A stretch of 60,876 nucleotides of DNA from Bacteroidales bacterium (GTDB taxonomy: Bacteria > Bacteroidota > Bacteroidia > Bacteroidales > UBA932). The position numbers were made by a program, and so were the translations under genes. The notes under the pieces are model-generated. The model had not been told where the DNA came from and searched no databases. It worked only from the letters and a program-made list of their open reading frames with translations. Each line of letters starts with the position of its first letter. Position 1 is the stretch's first letter. Where the stretch lies: assembly GCA_017428035.1 (NCBI GenBank), contig JAFRRR010000119.1, positions 1 to 60,876 on the forward strand. Direction: 5' to 3'. Below are positions 54,736 to 60,876 of this stretch, piece after piece.

Positions 54736-56379
54736 ATGATAAACTACATTGACCAACTTACTCAGACAATCCGTAACAACTGGAACGAAAAAGCACTGTG
54801 CGACTGGCGCGGAGAAGAATTTACATTTGCTGATGTAGCATCAAATATTGCCCGCCTGCATCTCCTGCTGGAGAACACCGGCATCTTGAAGGGAGATAAA
54901 ATCACCCTTTATGCCCCCAACTCTGCAAGATGGGCCACATCTTTCCTGGCAGTGAATACCTCCGGCGCAGTGGCTGTACCCCTGCTGTCGGACTTTACCG
55001 CCGATGCCGTGTGCAATTTGGTGGATCATTCAGAAAGCGTGGTGCTTTTCACAGATAAGGAAAACTGGAAGAAACTGGACATTGCCAAGATGCCCAAACT
55101 CCGCTATGCGGTGAACCTCTCTGACTGGAGCCTGATCTGGAGCGCCGAAAAGGACATAGAAGAAGCCTTCAAGAGCCTCGAGGCCGATTTTAAGAAGAAA
55201 TATCCCAACGGGCTTGGCCGCGACGATGTCCACTATCACATAGATAATATGAAGGACCTGGCGGTGATCAACTACACCTCTGGCACAACCAGCGCCCCCA
55301 AGGGCGTGATGCTGCGCTACGAGTGTTTCTCCGCCTCCATAGACTTTGCCATCCGGCATATCGCCGCTTCAAACAAAGACAACATTGTTTCTATGCTGCC
55401 TATGGGCCATATCTACGGTATGGTGTTCGAGTTTATGTATCCGCTTTGCTTTGGCGTGACGGTATATTATCTGGGCAAGACTCCCGCCGCCTCTACCCTG
55501 CTGAAGGCTGTCGGCGAGGTGAAGCCCTACCTTATCATCACCGTTCCGCTGGTTATGGAAAAAGTTTATAATTCCTCTATCAAGCCGGTTCTGGGTAAAT
55601 GGTATATGAAGGTTCTCACCGCCATTCCCGGCATCAACAAGATTATCTATAAAGCAGTTGTAAAGAAGCTTATAGCTGCCTTCGGCGGAAACGTACAGCA
55701 GTTTATTATGGGTGGCGCCGCCCTCAATCCCGACGTGGAGAGGGCATTCAGAAAGATGGGCCTCCCCTACACCGTGGGTTACGGTATGACCGAAGCTGCA
55801 CCGCTGCTGGCCTATGCCGAGCCGTGGAATTTTGTCCCGGGCAGCTGCGGAATGAAGGTAGACAGCGCCGAGGTCCGCATTGACAGCGAGGATCCCGCCA
55901 ACATCACCGGAGAGATCCAGGCAAAAGGGACAAATATCTGCAGCGGTTATTTCAATAATCCGGAAGCGTCCGAGAACCTCTTCACGGAAGACGGTTTCCT
56001 GCGCACCGGCGACCTGGGCGTGATGGATGCCAAAGGCAACATCTTCATCAAGGGCCGCTGCAAAACCATGATTCTTTCGGCAAACGGACAGAACATTTAT
56101 CCGGAAGAGATAGAGGCCGCCATCAATTCAATGGATTTCGTCTCGGAGTCGCTGGTTGTGGACCGCGCCTCCAAACTGGTTGCCCTGGTCCGTTTTGACC
56201 AAGACCAGATCAAGGCCAAGGGCCTGACAGCACTGGATATTACCGACCTGCCGGAAAAGATCAGGCTGAAAGTCAACCGCACTCTGCCGGCTTACAGCCA
56301 GATTACCAAAGTAGAAGAAAAACGGGATTCGTTTGACAAGACCCCCAAGGGGAGCATCAAGAGATTCCTGTATTGTTAG
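54736..56379 (+). CDS. Long-chain acyl-CoA ligase-like adenylate-forming enzyme
   Basis: 547 residues. AMP-binding enzyme: P-loop YTSGTTSAPKG at about residues 179-189, LPMGHIYGM, VGYGMTEAAP, RTGDLG and C-terminal ILSANGQNIYPEEIE with the catalytic Lys region KTPKGSIKRF. Closest in layout to long-chain fatty acid--CoA ligases (FadD15 type). It follows the HxxxDG acyltransferase in the same operon and ends at a strong terminator at 56409, so the two genes form a closed two-gene unit. It activates a fatty or other carboxylic acid with ATP, either to CoA or to the partner enzyme. Confidence 0.9.
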   Translation: MINYIDQLTQTIRNNWNEKALCDWRGEEFTFADVASNIARLHLLLENTGILKGDKITLYAPNSARWATSFLAVNTSGAVAVPLLSDFTADAVCNLVDHSESVVLFTDKENWKKLDIAKMPKLRYAVNLSDWSLIWSAEKDIEEAFKSLEADFKKKYPNGLGRDDVHYHIDNMKDLAVINYTSGTTSAPKGVMLRYECFSASIDFAIRHIAASNKDNIVSMLPMGHIYGMVFEFMYPLCFGVTVYYLGKTPAASTLLKAVGEVKPYLIITVPLVMEKVYNSSIKPVLGKWYMKVLTAIPGINKIIYKAVVKKLIAAFGGNVQQFIMGGAALNPDVERAFRKMGLPYTVGYGMTEAAPLLAYAEPWNFVPGSCGMKVDSAEVRIDSEDPANITGEIQAKGTNICSGYFNNPEASENLFTEDGFLRTGDLGVMDAKGNIFIKGRCKTMILSANGQNIYPEEIEAAINSMDFVSESLVVDRASKLVALVRFDQDQIKAKGLTALDITDLPEKIRLKVNRTLPAYSQITKVEEKRDSFDKTPKGSIKRFLYC

Positions 56380-56408
56380 ACCGTTTTTCGGTTAGTTGTG
56401 TTAGCCTT

Positions 56409-56445
56409 CCATCCCTGCTGCCACGGCGGCGGGGATGGTTTTTTT
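56409..56445 (+). terminator. Terminator of the acyltransferase/ligase operon
   Basis: CCATCCC (56409-56415) and GGGATGG (56432-56438) with a GC-rich inner stem, followed by a T tract to 56445. Confidence 0.85.
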
Positions 56446-56447
56446 AC

Positions 56448-56455
56448 TATATTTG
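56448..56455 (+). promoter_or_regulatory. -7 promoter box of the small lipoprotein/thioesterase operon
   Basis: TATATTTG, exact TAnnTTTG, directly after the upstream terminator and 26 bases before the ATG at 56482. Confidence 0.7.
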
Positions 56456-56481
56456 CAACAGAATAACCAATAAATACAGAT

Positions 56482-56901
56482 ATGAAACGTTTACTAACAC
56501 TTTTGATTCTTGTTGTGCTTTTTGCATCTAGCTGTTCCACTACTTTCCGCACTATGCGCGAGCCAAACGTACGGTTCGAACTCACAGGTGAGGACTACAC
56601 TATCTCCGATGAGGCCGTCAGCGGCGAGGCAACTGTTGTATATGTTTTAGGCATTGACTGGAAACGTCTGTTCGGCCGCGCCGACAGAGCAGATTTCAAC
56701 ACTCCCGTAATGGGCACTTTTAACATCATCCGTGGTTCAGAAACCTACGCAATCTTTGATTTGATGGAGAAGAATCCCGGCTATGACTTTGTGATGTATC
56801 CCCAGGTAACCAAAGAGTCTTACAGGGTCTTCCCGTTTTACAAAAGGGTTAAGGTCAATGTAAAAGCACGTCTTGGCAAACTCAAAAACCGCGAGAAATA
56901 A
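56482..56901 (+). CDS. Small hypothetical lipoprotein
   Basis: 139 residues; signal peptide with lipobox ASSC (Cys18). The remainder is a compact basic beta-rich domain (VRFELTGEDYTISDEAVSG, TYAIFDLMEKNPGYDFVMYP, YKRVKVNVKARLGKL) resembling a family of short Bacteroidetes lipoproteins of unknown role. Its stop overlaps the start of the thioesterase gene (TAATG), so the two are translationally coupled. Confidence 0.8.
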   Translation: MKRLLTLLILVVLFASSCSTTFRTMREPNVRFELTGEDYTISDEAVSGEATVVYVLGIDWKRLFGRADRADFNTPVMGTFNIIRGSETYAIFDLMEKNPGYDFVMYPQVTKESYRVFPFYKRVKVNVKARLGKLKNREK

Positions 56902-57362
56902 TGCAGGATATCATCAATCCCTGGGCCGGCTTCGAGGGTTATAACTGCTTTGGCTGCAGTCCCGACAACCCTGTCGGTCTCAGGATGTCCTTTGCAGAGG
57001 ACGGAGATTACATTGTGAGCACCTGGCAGCCCGACGGCAATTTCCAGGGCTGGATAAACACGCTTCACGGCGGCATCCAGGCCACCCTGATAGACGAGGC
57101 GGCGGGCTGGATAGTGTTCCGCAAGCTGCGCACCAGCGGCTACACCAGCAAGATGGACATCCGCTACATAAAACCTGTTAGCACTGTAGAGGGCCCCGTG
57201 ACACTCAGGGCCAGGCTCATCAACCAGAAGATGATGATGGCATTCATAGAGGTCAAGCTCTATAACTGTCACGAAGAGCTTTGCGCCGACGCCACCTGCG
57301 TCTACCGAGTTTATCCAAGGGATGTGGCCGAGAAGGAGTTCTATTTCAGGGACTCACAGTAG
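56901..57362 (+). CDS. PaaI-type hot-dog thioesterase
   Basis: 153 residues, single hot-dog domain (about 30-140). HGGIQATLIDEAAGW is the central-helix motif with the catalytic acidic residue of PaaI/4HBT acyl-CoA thioesterases. Cys-rich N-terminus (CFGCSPDNPVGL) is a common feature of this subgroup. It would hydrolyse a cytoplasmic acyl-CoA; substrate unknown. It ends before an intrinsic terminator at 57380. Confidence 0.88.
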   Translation: MQDIINPWAGFEGYNCFGCSPDNPVGLRMSFAEDGDYIVSTWQPDGNFQGWINTLHGGIQATLIDEAAGWIVFRKLRTSGYTSKMDIRYIKPVSTVEGPVTLRARLINQKMMMAFIEVKLYNCHEELCADATCVYRVYPRDVAEKEFYFRDSQ

Positions 57363-57379
57363 TTTATGCAACATAAAGG

Positions 57380-57407
57380 GCGGCTCTTGACGAGCCGCTT
57401 TTTTTTT
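57380..57407 (+). terminator. Terminator of the thioesterase operon
   Basis: GCGGCTC/GAGCCGC (57380-57386 with 57392-57398) followed by a run of nine Ts. Confidence 0.85.
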
Positions 57408-57409
57408 AT

Positions 57410-57417
57410 TACATTTG
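57410..57417 (+). promoter_or_regulatory. -7 promoter box of deoD
   Basis: TACATTTG, exact TAnnTTTG, 19 bases before the ATG at 57437. Confidence 0.7.
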
Positions 57418-57436
57418 TAAAAATACACTTTCAGCT

Positions 57437-58147
57437 ATGATACCTACCCCTCACAATTCGGCCACAGAAGACCAGATAGCAAAAACCGTGATTATGCCCG
57501 GCGACCCGCGCCGCAGCAAAATGATAGCGGAAACATTCCTTGAAAATCCGGTATTGGTAAACGATGTGCGGGGAGTCCAGGGTTATACCGGCACATATAA
57601 GGGCAAGCGATTCACCGTTATGGCCAGCGGTATGGGCCAGCCGTCCATCGGATTATACACCTACGAGCTGTTCAATTTCTACAACGTGGACACTATCATC
57701 CGCGTGGGCAGCATCGGCGCCGTGAGCGACCGTACTCCGCTGCGCAGCATAATAATAGGCCGCAGGGCGTATTCCGAGACCAATTATCTGATGTTCTACC
57801 GCAACAACGGCAATAAGTGCGGTTTCGTAAATGCCGATGAATCACTCTGCGGAAAGGCCGCCGCCACTGCAGAGCGGCTGGGCCTGACTTATAATATAGG
57901 TGACATTTTCAGCAGTGACACATATTACAGCGACAACGACGATGTGGCCACTTGTCTGGAGAACAATCTCCTGGGTGTAGAAATGGAGGGCGTGGCACTC
58001 TATCTAAATGCACAGCGGGCCGGCAAAAAAGCGCTTGTCATCTGCACTGTATCAAACAACATCCCCGCCGGGATAGAACTTCCCAGCGAGGATCGTCAAA
58101 ACGGCTTCAAGGATATGGCCCGTCTCGCTCTGGAGATGAGCCTCTAA
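57437..58147 (+). CDS. deoD: Purine nucleoside phosphorylase, DeoD (hexameric) type
   Basis: 236 residues, usual length. Phosphorolysis of purine (deoxy)nucleosides to base and (deoxy)ribose-1-phosphate. Family blocks: MPGDPRRSKMIAE at the N-terminus, SGMGQPSIGLYTYEL, RVGSIGAV and EMEGVALYLNAQ. In the motif that carries catalytic Asp204 in the E. coli enzyme (TVSDHI), this protein has TVSNNI: Asn207 replaces the Asp; the following Arg of the E. coli catalytic pair is kept (EDRQ). Asn at this place is the rule in trimeric PNPs, which prefer 6-oxopurines, so specificity may be inosine/guanosine only. Convergent with upp, 12 bases apart. Confidence 0.92.
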   Translation: MIPTPHNSATEDQIAKTVIMPGDPRRSKMIAETFLENPVLVNDVRGVQGYTGTYKGKRFTVMASGMGQPSIGLYTYELFNFYNVDTIIRVGSIGAVSDRTPLRSIIIGRRAYSETNYLMFYRNNGNKCGFVNADESLCGKAAATAERLGLTYNIGDIFSSDTYYSDNDDVATCLENNLLGVEMEGVALYLNAQRAGKKALVICTVSNNIPAGIELPSEDRQNGFKDMARLALEMSL

Positions 58148-58158
58148 ATATTCCGCCG

Positions 58159-58791
58159 CTATTTTGTTCCGAATATACGGTCTCCCGCGTCTCCCAGACC
58201 CGGGACAATATATCCGTTTTCGTTTAGGTGAGAGTCCATTCCGGCGCAGAAGATATCCACATCGGGATGAGCCTTCTTTAGTGCCTCCAGGCCTTCGGGA
58301 GCGCAAATAATGCACAGGAACTTGACGGTGCGGGGGTTGCGTCTCTTTATCAGGTCAATGGCGGCGATGGCACTTCCGCCGGTTGCCAGCATCGGATCCA
58401 GGACGAACACATCGCGGTTGGAGATGTCGTGAGGCAACTTACAATAATACTCCACCGGTTCCAGGGTCTCTTCGTTACGATAGAGGCCTATGTGACCCAC
58501 TTTTGCGGCAGGCACAAGTGTCAGCGCGCCCTCTACCATACCCAAACCTGCACGAAGCACCGGCACAAACGCCAGTCGTTTGCCGGAGATGCACTTGCAG
58601 TGTGCAGTTGCGATAGGGGTCTCCACGTCAATATCCTCCATAGGAAGATAGCGGGTAGCCTCATACATAATTAACATTGTGATTTCGCTCACCAGCTCAC
58701 GGAAGCCCTTGGTACCGGTGTCTTTGTCGCGAAGAATGGAAAGTTTGTGCTGAATCAGCGGATGGTCAAAAATAATAACTCTTCTGTCCAT
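58159..58791 (-). CDS. upp: Uracil phosphoribosyltransferase
   Basis: 210 residues. Converts uracil and PRPP to UMP. PRPP-binding block [14 protein letters not shown] (about residues 130-145), RAGLGMVEG and the C-terminal [13 protein letters not shown] uracil-binding motif are all present. It starts 27 bases after the HAD gene on the same strand, so they may be co-transcribed; a TAAATTCG box at 58813-58820 is a weaker own promoter. Confidence 0.96.
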   Translation of the reverse strand: MDRRVIIFDHPLIQHKLSILRDKDTGTKGFRELVSEITMLIMYEATRYLPMEDIDVETPIATAHCKCISGKRLAFVPVLRAGLGMVEGALTLVPAAKVGHIGLYRNEETLEPVEYYCKLPHDISNRDVFVLDPMLATGGSAIAAIDLIKRRNPRTVKFLCIICAPEGLEALKKAHPDVDIFCAGMDSHLNENGYIVPGLGDAGDRIFGTK

Positions 58792-58817
58792 TATAATAGT
58801 TGATTGATTAGACGAAT

Positions 58818-59480
58818 TTAGTCATTATTTATTATTTTGTCAAGGTCAGCTTTAAATGTTGCGGCATTAGTAAAATGATATGTATGGATGCCCAGACGCG
58901 CAGCTCCCTCAAGATTTGGGATGCTATCGTCCACAAAGACTGACTCTTCCGGCTTCAGGTTGTAACGGTCAAGCAGCAGACGATATATCTTTTCATCCGG
59001 CTTGATGCAGAATTCGTGACCGGAAACCACCATACCTTCAAGCAATTGGAACACCGGAAAATTAGGCCCGACATATTTGTCAAAAGTCGCCGCCGCCCAG
59101 TTGGAGAGTCCATACAGTGCGTAGCCTTTCTGCTTGAGTTCCGACACTATCTCGTACATTCCGTCTATAGCGCCGTGGAACATCTTGATCCACTCGCCAA
59201 AGAACATACGGATGGGCTTTTCCCACTCAGGAAATTGTGCCACAAGTTCGTTGGTGCCCTGTTCCAGCGGCTTGCCGCCATCCATCTGGGCATTCCAGGG
59301 AATAGTGCAGACATTGTCCAGAAACCAATTGGACATTTCAAGATAGGTCAGGCCCTTGCGGCCGGTGTTGCGCTCAAACAATTCCCGGGCCTCTTGCGTC
59401 TTGAAATAGTCATCGTAGAGATAGTGCCTGTCCCAGTCCACCAGCACAGCCCCAAAGTCAAAAATTATATTCTTAATCAT
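58818..59480 (-). CDS. HAD-family phosphatase, YihX-like
   Basis: 220 residues from the ATG at 59480; an ATG 6 codons upstream at 59498 lies upstream of the -7 box and is not used. Motif I reads [11 protein letters not shown]: nucleophile Asp followed by x-Gly in place of the usual second Asp, as in YihX-type phosphatases; motif II SN in YGLSNW, motif III Lys in CIKPDEKIY, motif IV VFVDDS. It dephosphorylates a small sugar phosphate or nucleotide; substrate unknown. Confidence 0.88.
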   Translation of the reverse strand: MIKNIIFDFGAVLVDWDRHYLYDDYFKTQEARELFERNTGRKGLTYLEMSNWFLDNVCTIPWNAQMDGGKPLEQGTNELVAQFPEWEKPIRMFFGEWIKMFHGAIDGMYEIVSELKQKGYALYGLSNWAAATFDKYVGPNFPVFQLLEGMVVSGHEFCIKPDEKIYRLLLDRYNLKPEESVFVDDSIPNLEGAARLGIHTYHFTNAATFKADLDKIINND

Positions 59481-59486
59481 ACCCCG

Positions 59487-59494
59487 CAAAGATA
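59487..59494 (-). promoter_or_regulatory. -7 promoter box of the HAD/upp genes
   Basis: TATCTTTG on the minus strand only 6 bases before the ATG at 59480, so the transcript would have almost no leader. Confidence 0.55.
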
Positions 59495-59568
59495 GCAATA
59501 AAACGGGTCATGGAAAGCCCTGTGTCACATCAAGATGGCGTGGATAGTGTCATCCAGAGCGTATTCCC

Positions 59569-59620
59569 GTGTCATCTCGGGCAAGCGCAGGCATTCTAGT
59601 GTCATCTCGGGCAAGCGCAG
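59569..59620. repeat. Two perfect 22-base direct repeats
   Basis: GTGTCATCTCGGGCAAGCGC+AG at 59569-59590 and 59599-59620 (8-base gap). The second copy continues into CGAGTCGAGAGATCTCCC, so GTCATCTC...GAGAGATCTC forms an inverted element resembling dispersed intergenic repeats of Bacteroidetes. Confidence 0.75.
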
Positions 59621-59909
59621 CGAGTCGAGAGATCTCCCGCTTCCACTTCTGCCAAAGTAGCGCGGACAGACATGTCTCAGAGTATGCGCTCGGGGCGATG
59701 TGTCCGCTCGAGGGCCCGATTTCGGCGTGTAGAGCGGGCTAACACTCTATATAATGCCATCCAGGGCCTATTAACCCGCGCGACTTTGGCGAAAACTCTG
59801 GTCGGGCCCTCCGGCGGGCAGAATCCTCTACCCAAAGGGGTTCACTGCGGTTATAACGGAATGCGTCGGTGCGAAGCATCCCCAGCGCTGACGTGATGAA
59901 AATATTACG

Positions 59910-59943
59910 CGAAACGGACAGTTTGCGTATACTGTCCGTTTCG
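59910..59943. repeat. Perfect hairpin CGAAACGGACAGT with a third copy nearby
   Basis: 13-base arms (59910-59922 and 59931-59943) around an 8-base loop; CGAAACGGACAG appears again at 59981-59992. Confidence 0.75.
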
Positions 59944-60105
59944 ATGGCCCAAATACGCCATTTCATCAAGAACCACCGCCACGAAACGGACAGAATAGGC
60001 TTCTCATCCTTTTCGGGAAATGGCCTTTCACGCAGACTCTTGAAATCGTTGCGACGATAGCTCTTGTCAAGTGTCTGACAATGAGGGTTTTAGGAAAAGG
60101 TGTCA

Positions 60106-60136
60106 TCTCAATCTAGGTTTTATTTTGAGATTGAGA
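60106..60136. repeat. Inverted repeat TCTCAATCT/AGATTGAGA
   Basis: Perfect 9-base arms (60106-60114, 60128-60136); preceded by GTGTCA as in the direct repeat at 59569. Confidence 0.6.
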
Positions 60137-60553
60137 CGATGCGGTTTCACAAGAGGCTGATAGTCACCGATTTACAAATAGCGCTCGTCGCAACTATTTA
60201 ATCTGGCAGTGGATGGAGCGTTATGGCTGTGTCGGATGGCTTCAGGGATGAGGCGGCGGTGGACGGTGCTTTTCTTGACGCTGCGCGCTTAACCGCTTCT
60301 TCGCTCCTTTTCGCCGCGACGCCTCCTTTTACAGGCGCCTAATTCGGCACCTGTAACGTAGTTGACGGGCTCAATTAGTGTCGTCTGCTGCGCATCCGCC
60401 CCTAACCGGAGCTCAGAAGCTGACACGCAGCTAAAAAGCACATATCCCCGCCTCCTCATCCCTTCCACCAAAGGCATAAGCCACCGTCAGGTGGCCGGCG
60501 CACTGCGCCGCGGGGATCGTGGAACGGACAATGAGAGAAAACGTGGGCGAGCC

Positions 60554-60591
60554 TCAAGCCCCCTTCCGGGGAAGGGGGTTGGGGGTTGGGA
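60554..60591. repeat. C-rich intergenic repeat, inverted copy 3
   Basis: Reverse complement of the core at 9602-9640 (CCCAACCCCCAACCCCCTTC then GGAAGGGGGCTTGA) with one or two changes. It lies just beyond the 5S terminator, as copy 1 lies just beyond the tRNA-Lys terminator. Confidence 0.75.
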
Positions 60592-60636
60592 CAAACATAG
60601 GCGGCGGCATCAGCCGCCAACTCAAAGCCCTGGCAC

Positions 60637-60670
60637 AAAAAAAGCCTCCGGCTTTTGTGCCAGAGGCTTT
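60637..60670 (-). terminator. Terminator of the rRNA operon
   Basis: Read on the minus strand after 5S: AAAGCCTC/GAGGCTTT hairpin (60663-60670 with 60641-60648) ending in a run of Ts. An alternative stem GCACAAAA/TTTTGTGC overlaps it. Confidence 0.8.
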
Positions 60671-60674
60671 GAAG

Positions 60675-60784
60675 TTGGCGGCTACCTACTCTCCCACATG
60701 GTGTCGCAGTACCATCGGCGCAAGTGAGCTTAACTTCTCTGTTCGGGATGGGAAGAGGTGGATCCTCACCGCTATAACCGCCTA
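60675..60784 (-). rRNA. rrf: 5S ribosomal RNA
   Basis: About 110 bases. On the minus strand the ends GGCGGTTA and (T)AGCCGCC pair; between them are the conserved CCCATCCCGAACAGAGAAG loop and the GGGAGAGTAGGTA near the 3' end. Exact ends may shift by one or two bases. Confidence 0.95.
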
Positions 60785-60876
60785 ATCTTTTCTTTGTACG
60801 ATGGGAAGGTTTCACCCCTCCCATCGTTATATCTTCGAGAGAGAACTCAAGGTCGCTTTCACTCTTCGTTCGTCAC
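60785..60876 (-). other. 23S-5S spacer of an rRNA operon (operon continues outside)
   Basis: Spacer upstream of 5S on the minus strand. ACGATGGGA (60798-60806) pairs with TCCCATCGT (60819-60827), a probable processing stem. The 23S and 16S genes would lie past 60876. Confidence 0.6.

Larger units (their letters stand above)
59499..60672. other. Non-coding stretch with repeats and hairpins before the rRNA operon end
   Basis: About 1.17 kb without a credible gene: the open frames here are short, mostly arginine/serine/proline-rich and without a family match. It contains the 22-base direct repeat, the GAAACGGACAG hairpin, an inverted repeat at 60106-60136, a hairpin ACAGGCGCC/GGCACCTGT near 60331-60355, an inverted copy of the C-rich repeat at 60554 and the 5S terminator. 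Confidence 0.7.

Noticed and set aside
59569..59620. Possible CRISPR array
   Set aside because: Only two copies with an 8-base gap, no further repeats and no cas genes.
60289..60824. Short overlapping frames over the 5S gene and its flank
   Set aside because: Overlap 5S rRNA and terminators; Arg/Pro-rich nonsense on both strands.

Overview
The window is chromosomal DNA from a member of the Bacteroidota, most likely order Bacteroidales. The evidence is four sets of SusC/SusD-type genes in two polysaccharide-utilisation loci (PULs; three complete SusC/SusD pairs in total), a hybrid two-component regulator, many Cys-lipobox lipoproteins, TAnnTTTG (-7) promoter boxes, with two tRNA promoters also carrying a TTTG (-33) box at 19-nt spacing, and almost no Shine-Dalgarno sequences.

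Layout. Positions 1-2659: the 3' part of a TrpB2-type tryptophan synthase beta gene, a PaaK-type aryl-CoA ligase and a tandem-ACT protein, all on the + strand (aromatic amino acid/arylacetate metabolism). 2756-9396: a secreted ADP-ribosylglycohydrolase-like lipoprotein, tRNA-Leu(UAG), an outer-membrane-barrel-like protein, a secreted S9 dipeptidyl-peptidase-like enzyme and a DUF4493-like lipoprotein. 9472-9768: tRNA-Lys(UUU) and a GC-rich tandem repeat.

9813-34524 is PUL 1. A minus-strand operon encodes a hybrid two-component sensor/regulator, a GH2 beta-galactosidase-like enzyme and a GH42-like/GH16 fusion. A divergent plus-strand operon encodes two GH5-like lipoproteins, two SusC/SusD pairs, a DUF1735-like lipoprotein and a SusE/SusF-like glycan-binding lipoprotein. 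Its enzymes suggest a beta-linked, galactose- or glucose-containing polysaccharide; the exact glycan cannot be read from sequence. This block has visibly more relaxed codon use than its flanks and may have been acquired as a unit.

34596-36645: a divergent beta-lactamase-fold hydrolase/lysoplasmalogenase pair. 36663-36851: two large hairpins. 36878-53181 is PUL 2, an alpha-mannan locus on the minus strand: mannose-6-phosphate isomerase, ROK sugar kinase, SusC, SusD, a four-repeat SusE/F-like lipoprotein, GH76, GH92, GH76. A divergent GntR/UTRA regulator sits beside a near-perfect palindrome that overlaps the PUL-side promoter. The logic is surface endo-cleavage (GH76), import (SusCD), periplasmic trimming (GH92) and cytoplasmic conversion of mannose to fructose-6-phosphate (ROK kinase plus ManA).

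53354-56379: a condensation/acetyltransferase-fold enzyme with an acyl-AMP ligase, preceded by a cluster of TTTCGTCA repeats; product unknown. 56482-59480: a small lipoprotein, a hot-dog thioesterase, DeoD-type purine nucleoside phosphorylase (with Asn where Escherichia coli has the catalytic Asp), uracil phosphoribosyltransferase and a HAD hydrolase. 59499-60672 is non-coding, repeat- and hairpin-rich DNA, and the window ends in the 5S rRNA gene of an rRNA operon that continues past 60876 on the minus strand. No insertion sequence, integrase, CRISPR array or phage gene was seen.
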